From Bacteroidales bacterium (GTDB taxonomy: Bacteria > Bacteroidota > Bacteroidia > Bacteroidales > TTA-H9): 64,000 nt of DNA. The notes under the pieces were generated by a model, which was not told where the DNA came from, ran no database searches, and saw nothing but the letters and a program-made list of their open reading frames with translations. Positions 54,113-61,807 of this stretch are shown here, piece after piece (position 1 is the stretch's first letter; each line of letters starts with the position of its first letter). The position numbers and the translations under genes were made by a program. Where the stretch lies: positions 62,001 through 126,000 of the forward strand of contig JAUSOY010000005.1 in NCBI GenBank assembly GCA_030656615.1, in the 5' to 3' direction.

Positions 54113-55171
54113 ATGAAAGAAATTCAGAATCTTCCATTTTTCTTTATAATTGGAAGGCCACGCTCTGGCACAACTTTACTCAGGACGCTACTGGATGCAC
54201 ATTCGTTTGTGAAAGTCCCACCCGAATATCCTGTAATTCTAAAGCTGTATAATCGTTTTGGAAAATTAAAATCTTGGTCGGCCGAAGATGTTGAAGCCTT
54301 TGATGCTGCCTTTCGTCAGAAACTTCCTTCTGAATACTGGAAACTCGAATATCTGAATATTGATGAAATCAGGCTTAAGCAATTACTGGGTAAATTACCA
54401 ACCGATGCTAAATTCACCGATTTTATAAAAGTCCATTATTCATGCTATCAATCGGTGTATCCTACCACGGAATTGAAAATTCTGGGAGATAAAAACCCTG
54501 TTTTTGCAACCTATGTAAAGCGTCTGATGAAGATTTTTCCGGAGGCTCGTTTTATCTTTTTGACCCGTGATTACCGCGATAATTTTGTTTCTGTAAGGCG
54601 CTTTTCTTTCGAAGCACCTATTGTGGCATTGCAGGCTTATCGCTGGAAATATGTTACCCGTATGATGTTGGGTTTGAAAAAACAATTTCCCAATCGCATA
54701 CTGCATATCCGTCACGAGGATGTGATTGCCAGCGCACCAGAGACATTAAGCACGGTTTGTGATTTTCTTGGAATTGAAATGGATATGGGTATGCTTGATT
54801 TTTATAAGAAAAAGGATGAAGTATATAATATGATCTCCTCAGCACACTTTGATAAATTTCATTCAGGTCTCGGGCAGCCTATTAATCCATCCCGTATGGG
54901 TTTGTGGGAAGAAAAACTTACCGACAACGAAGTCAAAACAGCCGATGCCGTGGTAGGGATTTGGGCAGAAAGAGCTGGCTATAAAAGAAAGTACACATAC
55001 TGTTCCGCTTCAATTATTTTGAAAACAATTCCCTGGCAATTGTATGGTTATTTTTTATATCAATTGATGTCGTTTGCTGAATTTTTACCCCCGGGTTTGC
55101 GTAAGCATTTTGCTCGTTTTCTTCCAATGTTGGCCAGAATATGGCATCGGTATTTTAAAAAGGATAAATAA
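54113..55171 (+). CDS. Sulfotransferase family protein, copy 2
   Basis: 352 residues from ATG 54113 (the TTG five codons earlier is rejected). It is clearly a paralogue of the copy at 50640: FFFIIGRPRSGTTLLRTLLDAH near residue 8, LGDKNPVFATYVKRLMKIFPEA, FLTRDYRDNFVSVRRF near 148, AYRWKYVTRM, RHEDVI, and a C-terminal YGYFLYQLMSFAEFLPPG / LPMLARIWHRYF. Both PAPS-binding blocks are intact. It converges with the GNAT gene by a 17-bp overlap. Confidence 0.88.
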   Translation: MKEIQNLPFFFIIGRPRSGTTLLRTLLDAHSFVKVPPEYPVILKLYNRFGKLKSWSAEDVEAFDAAFRQKLPSEYWKLEYLNIDEIRLKQLLGKLPTDAKFTDFIKVHYSCYQSVYPTTELKILGDKNPVFATYVKRLMKIFPEARFIFLTRDYRDNFVSVRRFSFEAPIVALQAYRWKYVTRMMLGLKKQFPNRILHIRHEDVIASAPETLSTVCDFLGIEMDMGMLDFYKKKDEVYNMISSAHFDKFHSGLGQPINPSRMGLWEEKLTDNEVKTADAVVGIWAERAGYKRKYTYCSASIILKTIPWQLYGYFLYQLMSFAEFLPPGLRKHFARFLPMLARIWHRYFKKDK

Positions 55172-55829
55172 GAAGATCGCCTTTTGTCTGACTTTTATGG
55201 TCCGGAAAAACTTTTTTGATTAGATTAATAGTAAAATCTGCAAGACCACTTTCGACATCGTACGAATCAAAAATAAAAAGGGCTTGCTTATTGTCGGGAT
55301 ATAATTTATCGAGTGCTTTGCGAATTTTAATTGTTTTCTGTTCGAAATCGGTAATACGGAGTTTATACAGTTGATTTTCGACATTTTCCTGATTCTCGCA
55401 TAGTTTATATCCAAGCATCTCATTAAACTGGCGGGCTATGTTATTGGTTTTGAGAATATGAGCATATACCGATGGCCAACCAAATAAATTAAAAAAAACA
55501 TCAGTTATCATCAGAGAGACAATTGCAGGAACAAAAGTTTGATAATAAGAAGTATCATGGATAAATACGCCTGATTCAAATTCTTGCTTCTCCCAATCAA
55601 CATTTTTAGCGTTTATTAACCCGATGTCTTTACCTTCGTAATGAATGATTAAGTAAAAATTTGTGAAATTATCGATCGTGAGGAACCATTTTTCCTGCAT
55701 TTCAGGCGTGATTTCTGCTCTGAATTCCATCGTTTGGCGTATATGCTCAGCGTTTCGCCAATGCCTGAGCATTTCAATATCAGAATGCCTGACTCTTTTT
55801 AAGGTAACACCATATTTCTCAATTCGCAT
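55155..55829 (-). CDS. GNAT-family N-acyltransferase (PseH/WbdR-like) with C-terminal extension
   Basis: 224 residues. Residues 1-150 are a GNAT fold of the type that acylates nucleotide-linked amino sugars: LKRVRHSDIEMLRHWRNAEHIRQTM at the start, EITPEMQEKWFLTI, DIGLINAKNVDW, then AHILKTNNIARQFNEMLGYK with the usual NxxA(R)xxxExxG(Y/F) ending. A roughly 70-residue C-terminal extension (DKLYPDNKQALFIFDSYDVE) is not part of the core. Last gene of the ACP operon, two bases after the glycosyltransferase stop. It might use the acyl-ACP made by its neighbours as donor; this is inference. Confidence 0.75.
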   Translation of the reverse strand: MRIEKYGVTLKRVRHSDIEMLRHWRNAEHIRQTMEFRAEITPEMQEKWFLTIDNFTNFYLIIHYEGKDIGLINAKNVDWEKQEFESGVFIHDTSYYQTFVPAIVSLMITDVFFNLFGWPSVYAHILKTNNIARQFNEMLGYKLCENQENVENQLYKLRITDFEQKTIKIRKALDKLYPDNKQALFIFDSYDVESGLADFTINLIKKVFPDHKSQTKGDLLIYPF

Positions 55830-55831
55830 AT

Positions 55832-56764
55832 TTATTCAATAATCCGGCGGATATTATACGGAGGTTTTCGATTTTGAACCACATACATTCTACGGAGATA
55901 TTCACCAATGATGCCCAGGCTAAAAAGGATGATGCTTGTAGAGAAGAGTATGGCTGTAATCATACTGGTATAGCCCAATGGCACATCCCAGAATATCTTT
56001 TTGATAATATAAATTACGCCAAACACGAAACTGATAAAAGAGGCAAAGAATCCACCATAAACCAGAACTTTTAGTGGAAATCCTGTATAAAACACGACCA
56101 GATTGGCAGTTAGCCCCAAGAGTTTGGATAATGTATAACCCGATTTTTGATGTTTTCTTTTGTGATGTTCTACGGAGACAAAGCCAACAGCTTCGGTATA
56201 CCACAGGATGATTTCATCGATAAAAATGAAGTGTAAACGGTGTTCGCAAATTTTCTCTGCAATTTCTCGTTTCATAATCCGGAAAGAACTTCCATCACCC
56301 GGAGTATCACGGAATTTACGGGATGTGCTTTTCAGTATCTTACTTCCTGAATTTCTTAGGCCGGAGTGTTTTTTATCGCTGGATGGGATTCCATAAATAA
56401 TATCAGCATCCGATTTTTTAAATGCTTGAATGAGTTTGGGGATTTCGGAGGGAGGCCATTGTAAATCATCATCCGTGGTAATTATTTTTTCGCCTCTGGT
56501 CATTGTAAGCCCACAGAGCGTTGCATTATGCTGCCCGAAATTTCTTGCCAGTTTTATTATACGAACCTGTCCCTGATTCGATTGCTGGAGGCCTTGCAGT
56601 ATCTCCCAGCTTTGGTCCTTGCTTCCATCATCAACAAAAATCGCTTCAAAACTTGTTGAGAGTTCTGTAAATACCTTTTTAATCTCATAAAACAATTCTT
56701 CCAAAGAGTCCTGACTGTTATATACAGGAATAACCACGGAATATTCGGGATGTTGCATATCCAT
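55832..56764 (-). CDS. Glycosyltransferase family 2 with two C-terminal membrane helices (polyprenyl-phosphate type)
   Basis: 310 residues from ATG 56764, 13 bp after the SDR stop; a GTG-started frame overlapping the SDR gene is less likely. The GT-A domain shows YSVVIPVYNSQDSLEEL, IFVDDGSKDQSWEIL, LARNFGQHNATLCGL, TTDDDLQWPP (metal DDD) and GSSFRIMKREIAEKI. Two C-terminal helices (about 232-255 and 267-292) end in GIIGEYLRRMYVVQNRKPPY. This is the DPM1/ArnC/GtrB layout, making a polyprenyl-phosphate-sugar or transferring to a membrane lipid at the inner face of the inner membrane. Confidence 0.88.
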   Translation of the reverse strand: MDMQHPEYSVVIPVYNSQDSLEELFYEIKKVFTELSTSFEAIFVDDGSKDQSWEILQGLQQSNQGQVRIIKLARNFGQHNATLCGLTMTRGEKIITTDDDLQWPPSEIPKLIQAFKKSDADIIYGIPSSDKKHSGLRNSGSKILKSTSRKFRDTPGDGSSFRIMKREIAEKICEHRLHFIFIDEIILWYTEAVGFVSVEHHKRKHQKSGYTLSKLLGLTANLVVFYTGFPLKVLVYGGFFASFISFVFGVIYIIKKIFWDVPLGYTSMITAILFSTSIILFSLGIIGEYLRRMYVVQNRKPPYNIRRIIE

Positions 56765-56777
56765 TATATTGAATAGT

Positions 56778-57512
56778 TTAACCGCCACCCAGTATCAGGC
56801 TGGTACCTGTGACCCATTTGCTGGCATTCGAAAGATAGTAAACAATGGTATTTGCTACATCTTCTGCTTCACCCAGCCCTAAAGGCTGACGGGCTTCTAT
56901 CTGGTCGATGGTATCCTGATTGGTACTTTCAAGGGTTTGATCAAGCATGCTTCCTTTAACAAAGGCAGGAGCAATGCAGTTTACGCGTATGCGCTTTGGA
57001 GCCAGTTCCAATGCCAGTACTCTGGCATAGTTTTCAAGCGCAGCCTTCACACTGATGTACATTCCACCTCCCACAAAAGGGTATTTTATTGAGATGGAGG
57101 AAATGAATAAAAGAGAACACTCACCGGCCAATAATTTCTTTTTTCGGAGTAACTGAGTCGTTAGTAATACGGGAGCATTAAAACCGATGCTGAAATTTTT
57201 TTCAATATCATCAGCAGCAATAAACCGGGCGGGTTTAATTTCTGAAATTCCTGTGCTGTATACAACTCCGTTAAGGACGGGCAATGCTTGAACTAAGTTA
57301 TCAATATCGTTACTTAGGGTAAGATCGGCAGGGATTGCCAGATGATTTTCACCCGATAAAAGTCCAAATGTTTCTTGAAGCCTTTGTTGATTTCTTCCGG
57401 TGATAATGATACGGGCACCATATTGGCTTGCAGATATGGCTGTTTGACGTCCCAGCCCTGAAGAAGCACCGGTTACCAGAATCGTTTTACCATGTAAATC
57501 AAAGGCATTCAT
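56778..57512 (-). CDS. SDR-family oxidoreductase (FabG-like)
   Basis: 244 residues. Nucleotide loop VTGASSGLGRQ near residue 14, STGISE in the NNAG position, SSISI with the catalytic Ser, and YISVK with catalytic Tyr and Lys near 155-159, then RVNCIAPAFVKGSM. Size and motifs match 3-oxoacyl-ACP reductases. It is 4 bp downstream of the ketosynthase gene, so reduction of a 3-ketoacyl-ACP is the simplest role; a sugar ketone is possible. Confidence 0.88.
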   Translation of the reverse strand: MNAFDLHGKTILVTGASSGLGRQTAISASQYGARIIITGRNQQRLQETFGLLSGENHLAIPADLTLSNDIDNLVQALPVLNGVVYSTGISEIKPARFIAADDIEKNFSIGFNAPVLLTTQLLRKKKLLAGECSLLFISSISIKYPFVGGGMYISVKAALENYARVLALELAPKRIRVNCIAPAFVKGSMLDQTLESTNQDTIDQIEARQPLGLGEAEDVANTIVYYLSNASKWVTGTSLILGGG

Positions 57513-57516
57513 AATA

Positions 57517-58572
57517 TCAGATTTCGAGAATTTCGGGAATAATTGGATAATCCATAGTAAGGCTTACCGTGCCCCATGATAAACCAATACCAAAAGCAGA
57601 AAGCATCAGCTTTACCTTTTTTTGTGCGATTTCTTCGCGTAATTCTGAAACAATCGTTAAAGGTATGCTTGCTGAACTTGTATTTCCATATTTGCCAATC
57701 GATAATGGCACCTTTGAAATATCCAGTTTGAGCATTTTTCGTAGCGTATTATTGATGAGTTTATTGGCCTGATGAAAAACTATATAATCGAAATCATCCA
57801 GTTTTTCACCAGTAAATTCGAGATGCTTTTTAATGTTTGGGACGACTTCACGCAGTGAAAAGTTAAAAACCTCTATTCCATTTAAGGCAACATGAAGCTT
57901 CGAGCGATGAATTCCAGGACTCATTTTTTTGTAGTCGAAGCTTTTTTTTGTGAGTATGTTTCTCATTCCACCATCCGGAATAATTATGGCATCAAAACCA
58001 GAACCATCGCCCTGTAAATTAAAATGGGTGATGTCTGCATTTGAATCCAATTCGATAGCCGTGGCCGTTCCGGCATCGCCAAAGAGTGGGTAGGTACTCT
58101 TGTCTCTGTAGGCCGAGTTGAGTGTGCTAATATCGCCTACAAGTAAAAGGCCTTTGTTGATGCCCATTTGTCTCATTAAACTTCCCATAATGGATAAGCC
58201 GTAGACGTAACCCGAACAACCCAAACCAATATCCAGACTAATGCACGAATTGGGAAGTCCCAGTTTATGTTGAAGTATGCCGGAAGTTTGTGGAATGAAA
58301 TAATCGCGGGTTTGAGAAACAAATACAAGCAGGCGCACCTCTTCTTTATCCCATTTGAGTTCATCAAAAAGACGAAGCGCCGCTTTTTCGCACATATCAC
58401 CCGTAGTAATGCCTTTGGATACGTGACGTTTAGTTTCAACACCAATGGTTTTAATCAGAAGATTGCGTTCTTTCTGCGATACCCATTTATAGTCATGATT
58501 GGATACCACGTTTTTGGGAACACAAGCGGCTATACCGGCTATCCGGAGCCCAGGAATTGAAAACTGAGCCAT
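57517..58572 (-). CDS. 3-oxoacyl-ACP synthase III-like ketosynthase
   Basis: 351 residues. Thiolase fold with the KAS-III triad visible: Cys in DIGLGCSGYVYGL near residue 117, His in VFHQAN near 265 and Asn in KYGNTSSASIP near 296. Compared with housekeeping FabH it has the divergent N-terminus FSIPGLRIAGIAACVPK and a distinct loop (DKSTYPLFGDAGTATAIE is conserved). KAS III starts acyl chains by condensing acyl-CoA with malonyl-ACP. It is 24 bp after the ACP gene and 4 bp before the SDR gene, so a dedicated short acyl chain is likely. Confidence 0.9.
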   Translation of the reverse strand: MAQFSIPGLRIAGIAACVPKNVVSNHDYKWVSQKERNLLIKTIGVETKRHVSKGITTGDMCEKAALRLFDELKWDKEEVRLLVFVSQTRDYFIPQTSGILQHKLGLPNSCISLDIGLGCSGYVYGLSIMGSLMRQMGINKGLLLVGDISTLNSAYRDKSTYPLFGDAGTATAIELDSNADITHFNLQGDGSGFDAIIIPDGGMRNILTKKSFDYKKMSPGIHRSKLHVALNGIEVFNFSLREVVPNIKKHLEFTGEKLDDFDYIVFHQANKLINNTLRKMLKLDISKVPLSIGKYGNTSSASIPLTIVSELREEIAQKKVKLMLSAFGIGLSWGTVSLTMDYPIIPEILEI

Positions 58573-58596
58573 ATTTTCAGGGGTTTAATTGTTCAA

Positions 58597-58839
58597 TCAG
58601 CCTTTAAAACGATTCTTTATCAGATTAAAAACGTCGTTAACAGCTTTGGATTTTACAAGGTCATCTGCATTAAGTGTAACGTCATATTCTGTTTTTACCA
58701 TGGCAATAAGTACGAGGGCATTAATGGAATTCCAATCGAACATATCCCTGAAAGTGCTTTCGGGCTTTAATTTGCCAGGTTCCAACTCATCAAACTCATC
58801 TTCAATCTTTAAGATAAAATCTTCTATTGTAAGCGACAT
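58597..58839 (-). CDS. Acyl carrier protein
   Basis: 80 residues from ATG 58839. A longer frame to 58935 adds a Cys/Tyr-rich stretch and covers the -7 box, so it is rejected. Acidic four-helix carrier: FILKIEDEFDELEPGKL, then MFDWNSINALVLIAMV, where Ser in D-x-N-S takes the place of the usual D-S-L phosphopantetheine site. It differs from housekeeping AcpP, which argues for a pathway-specific carrier. First gene of ACP-KAS III-SDR-GT2-GNAT. Confidence 0.85.
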   Translation of the reverse strand: MSLTIEDFILKIEDEFDELEPGKLKPESTFRDMFDWNSINALVLIAMVKTEYDVTLNADDLVKSKAVNDVFNLIKNRFKG

Positions 58840-58878
58840 ACTATCATTTTTACAGGATGAATACTGATTTATAATTAG

Positions 58879-58886
58879 CAAATATA
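58879..58886 (-). promoter_or_regulatory. -7 box of the ACP operon
   Basis: TATATTTG on the minus strand is an exact TAnnTTTG match 39 nt before ATG 58839. Confidence 0.6.
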
Positions 58887-59055
58887 GAATAAAGTAATGA
58901 CTTTTTCCTTTCAATAAAGGCATGAACGTGTGCATTTTATCATAGGCCGGGAAGTGCGATTCAATTTTTAATGGCCTTAACTCTTTTGAAATCTGACTTT
59001 TGTTTCAAGTGTAATTACATTTCAATACCTAAATGCTGATTTTAATCATTTCGTT

Positions 59056-59063
59056 TATCTTTG
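59056..59063 (+). promoter_or_regulatory. -7 box of the radical SAM gene cluster
   Basis: TATCTTTG is an exact TAnnTTTG match 19 nt before the TTG start at 59083. It supports a TTG start because there is no ATG between them in frame. Confidence 0.6.
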
Positions 59064-59082
59064 GGCATCAAAAGATTATTTA

Positions 59083-60441
59083 TTGAAGAAAAAAACACTT
59101 ATACTCATCAACCCGGCCAATAAACATCGAAAGGGGTTTCTGTTAAGAAATGAGTCGCGGCAGGTTCCATTGGCCCTTGGTATTTTGGCAGCACTGACTC
59201 CTTCAGAATGGAAAGTGATAATTCTCGATGAAAATTTTAAAAGTTTTCGATACCGGGATGCTGATTTAGTGGGAATTACCTCCTTTACTTCTACGGTATC
59301 CAGAGCGTATGAAATTGCGGCTTTATATCGCGAAAAAGGTATCCCTGTTGTTTTGGGAGGTATTCATGTTTCGGCTTTGCCGGATGAGGCTTTGCATTAT
59401 GCCGACGCAGTGGTTATTGGCGAGGCAGAAGAAAGCTGGCCAAAGCTTTTAGAAGATTTTGAAAATTCAGCATTAAAGAAAAAATACGAATCAGGTTTTG
59501 TTGATTTGGATAGTATTCCTGTACCCCGTCATGATCTTTTTCATCCGGGATATTTCTTTGCATCCATCCAGACCAGCCGCGGTTGTCCGCATCAATGCGA
59601 TTTCTGTTCAGTACCTTCCTTTAACGGCCATAAATACCGGATGCGTAAGATCGGAAAAGTGCTCGAAGAGATTCGTCAGGTTAAAAACAAGCTGCTTTAT
59701 TTTGTGGATGATAATATTATTGGATATGGCTCACAGGCCGAAGCACATGCAGTTGAGCTATTTGAAGGAATGATACAGATGAATTTGAAAAAGGAATGGT
59801 TTGCCCAGGCCAGCCTTGATATTGCTCAAAAACCACATTTGTTGAAACTTGCAGCCAAGGCTGGTTGTCGTATGTTGTTGATTGGAATAGAGGCAGAATC
59901 TGAAGCAGCTCTTACCGATTCAAATAAAAAACTGAATCTGAAAATTGGCACAAGTCAGTATGCAAAAGCCTTTCGCGAAATTCATAAACACGGCATTGCC
60001 GTTTTAGGGGCTTTTATTTATGGCATGGATTCGGATACTCCGGAAGCGCTTCATGCACGAACAAAATATATTTTAAATTCTTCAGTGGATGTGGTTCAGG
60101 CATCCGTGATGACTCCTTTACCAGGAACACGCCTTTTCAATCGATTAAAAGAGGAGAATAGATTACTCGCAACGAATACTCCTCAGGCCTGGGAATATTT
60201 TCATTTTTCGGATGTAGTTTTCAAACCCCTCCACATGAATCCAGGCGAATTGGCCGGAGAGATGGACTGGGCTTATTCGAAATTATTAAACAAAAATACC
60301 TTACGAAAAAAATTTCTTAGAACGTTGTGGAATACAAGAAGCATACGTACCGCATTATGGGTCTGGAATTCCAATCTTAATTACCGTTCCGTAGCATTCG
60401 AAAAGGCAACTACATTTCAATACACCGACCGTCATGGCTGA
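59083..60441 (+). CDS. B12-binding-domain radical SAM protein, copy 1
   Basis: 452 residues with a TTG start; the N-terminal KKTLILINPANKHRKGFLL is conserved in the other two copies, so the start is supported. Residues 1-140 are a cobalamin-binding Rossmann domain (LALGILAAL, DADLVGITSFT, VVLGGIHVSALPDEAL, VVIGEAEESW) without the DxHxxG cobalt ligand. The radical SAM domain has the cluster motif RGCPHQCDFCSVP (CxxxCxxC) near residue 168, then YFVDDNIIG, GCRMLLIGIEA and PLPGTRLF. Relatives (BchE, HpnJ/HpnR groups) methylate or cyclise unactivated carbons. Substrate unknown. Its stop overlaps the start of copy 2 by 8 bp. Confidence 0.88.
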   Translation: MKKKTLILINPANKHRKGFLLRNESRQVPLALGILAALTPSEWKVIILDENFKSFRYRDADLVGITSFTSTVSRAYEIAALYREKGIPVVLGGIHVSALPDEALHYADAVVIGEAEESWPKLLEDFENSALKKKYESGFVDLDSIPVPRHDLFHPGYFFASIQTSRGCPHQCDFCSVPSFNGHKYRMRKIGKVLEEIRQVKNKLLYFVDDNIIGYGSQAEAHAVELFEGMIQMNLKKEWFAQASLDIAQKPHLLKLAAKAGCRMLLIGIEAESEAALTDSNKKLNLKIGTSQYAKAFREIHKHGIAVLGAFIYGMDSDTPEALHARTKYILNSSVDVVQASVMTPLPGTRLFNRLKEENRLLATNTPQAWEYFHFSDVVFKPLHMNPGELAGEMDWAYSKLLNKNTLRKKFLRTLWNTRSIRTALWVWNSNLNYRSVAFEKATTFQYTDRHG

Positions 60442-61795
60442 AAACCAGAAAACTTTATTACTTATTTATCCTGCTAATCAACTCAGAAAGGGTTTTTTGG
60501 CTAACAGAGATACGAAATATCAGCCCTTGAGTCTGGGTATTATTGCCGCATTAACTCCACCAAACTGGAAGATTAAGATTATTGACGAAAATTTTCGGTC
60601 GTTTAAATATTATCCGGCGGATCTTGTTGGGCTTACCGCTTTTAGTTCTTCAGCTACCCGTGCTTATGAAATTGCAGCAATATACCGTGAAAAGGGAATT
60701 CCTACGGTAATTGGAGGAATACATGCCTCGATGGTTCCGGACGAAGCTATGCAATTTGTTGATTCAGTGGTTGTTGGTGAGGCCGAAAGTGTTTGGGGCC
60801 AATTAATCAGTGATGTAGAAAACGGATGCCTTCAGCCAAGGTATGATGGAAAACTTCTGGAAATGAGTTGTTCACCCCGCGCGCGTCGCGATTTGTTTCA
60901 TCCGGGATATGTCTTTGGTTCCATTCAAACTACCAGAGGTTGCCCTTTTGATTGCAGTTTTTGTTCGGTGTCGAGTTTTAATGGCCGACATTATCGAATG
61001 CGTCCCATCGATGAGGTTTTGGATGAACTGCAAGCCATGCCGCAACGGAATATTTTTTTTCTGGACGATAATATCGTCGGGACTTCTAAAGCCCATCAGG
61101 AAAGAGCGATTGAACTATTTAGGAAAATAACGGAAAGAGGTATAAAAAAGGATTGGATATCACAGGCATCTCTAAATCTTTCCGATAATCCGGAAGTGTT
61201 GAAATGGGCGGCAAAAAGCGGATGCCGAATGATTTTCATCGGTGTAGAAACTGAACAGACCGACGGATTGATTGAATCGGATAAAAAAATCAATCTAAAA
61301 ATGGGCGTCGATTCCTATGAAAGTGTTTTTAAGGAAATGCACCGTCATGGTATTGCTGCCATTGCCGGATTTATGTTTGGGTGGGATACCGATACACCCG
61401 AACGTATCCAGCAACGGGTAAACTATATCAAAAAAAGTAGCGCTGACAGCATTCAGTCAACGTTTGTAACGCCTTTGCCGGGTACGCGTTTATTTACAAA
61501 ACTGGAGGACCAAAATCGTATGATTTATAATAATTACCCGGCCGATTGGGAAAAATACGATTACGGTGATATGGTTTTTAAACCTGCTTTGATGGAACAA
61601 TCTGAGTTTATGGAAGTCATGCAATCCGCTTTAGGTCAGATTTACGATCCGGGCTATCTTAAACGTAAATTTATCGGAAGCTGGTGGAATCTAAAGAGTT
61701 TTACAACGGCATACTGGTGTTATATGTCAAACTGGAACTACCGTAATATGTATATTCAGGATGGCAGGAAAGTGAAGAATATTTTTTTAGATTAA
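60434..61795 (+). CDS. B12-binding-domain radical SAM protein, copy 2
   Basis: 453 residues, ATG start inside the end of copy 1 (8-bp overlap), so translation is coupled. Same layout: LLLIYPANQLRKGFL, LSLGIIAAL, DLVGLTAFSS, VIGGIHASMVPDEAM, VVVGEAES, then RGCPFDCSFCSVS near residue 168 with three cluster cysteines, FFLDDNIVG, GCRMIFIGVET and TPLPGTRLF. The C-terminal ~60 residues (FIGSWWNLKSFTTAYWCYMSNWNYR) are aromatic-rich and shared with the other copies. It differs from copies 1 and 3 around CSPRARRD before the SAM domain. Confidence 0.88.
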   Translation: MAENQKTLLLIYPANQLRKGFLANRDTKYQPLSLGIIAALTPPNWKIKIIDENFRSFKYYPADLVGLTAFSSSATRAYEIAAIYREKGIPTVIGGIHASMVPDEAMQFVDSVVVGEAESVWGQLISDVENGCLQPRYDGKLLEMSCSPRARRDLFHPGYVFGSIQTTRGCPFDCSFCSVSSFNGRHYRMRPIDEVLDELQAMPQRNIFFLDDNIVGTSKAHQERAIELFRKITERGIKKDWISQASLNLSDNPEVLKWAAKSGCRMIFIGVETEQTDGLIESDKKINLKMGVDSYESVFKEMHRHGIAAIAGFMFGWDTDTPERIQQRVNYIKKSSADSIQSTFVTPLPGTRLFTKLEDQNRMIYNNYPADWEKYDYGDMVFKPALMEQSEFMEVMQSALGQIYDPGYLKRKFIGSWWNLKSFTTAYWCYMSNWNYRNMYIQDGRKVKNIFLD

Positions 61796-61807
61796 GATTA
61801 TAAATAA

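Noticed and set aside
53994-54137. 48-residue N-terminal extension of the phosphate transporter
   Set aside because: It overlaps the -7 box at 54012-54019 and the divergent sulfotransferase start, and has no similarity to PiT N-termini, which begin directly with the first helix.
55155-58839. Sulfonolipid, flexirubin or aryl-polyene pathway
   Set aside because: Expected hallmark genes (cysteate synthase and AOS-family acyltransferase; tyrosine ammonia-lyase or multiple KAS/dehydratase genes) are not in the window.
58840-58935. 32-residue N-terminal extension of the ACP
   Set aside because: It covers the promoter box at 58879-58886, and ACPs start directly with the first acidic helix.
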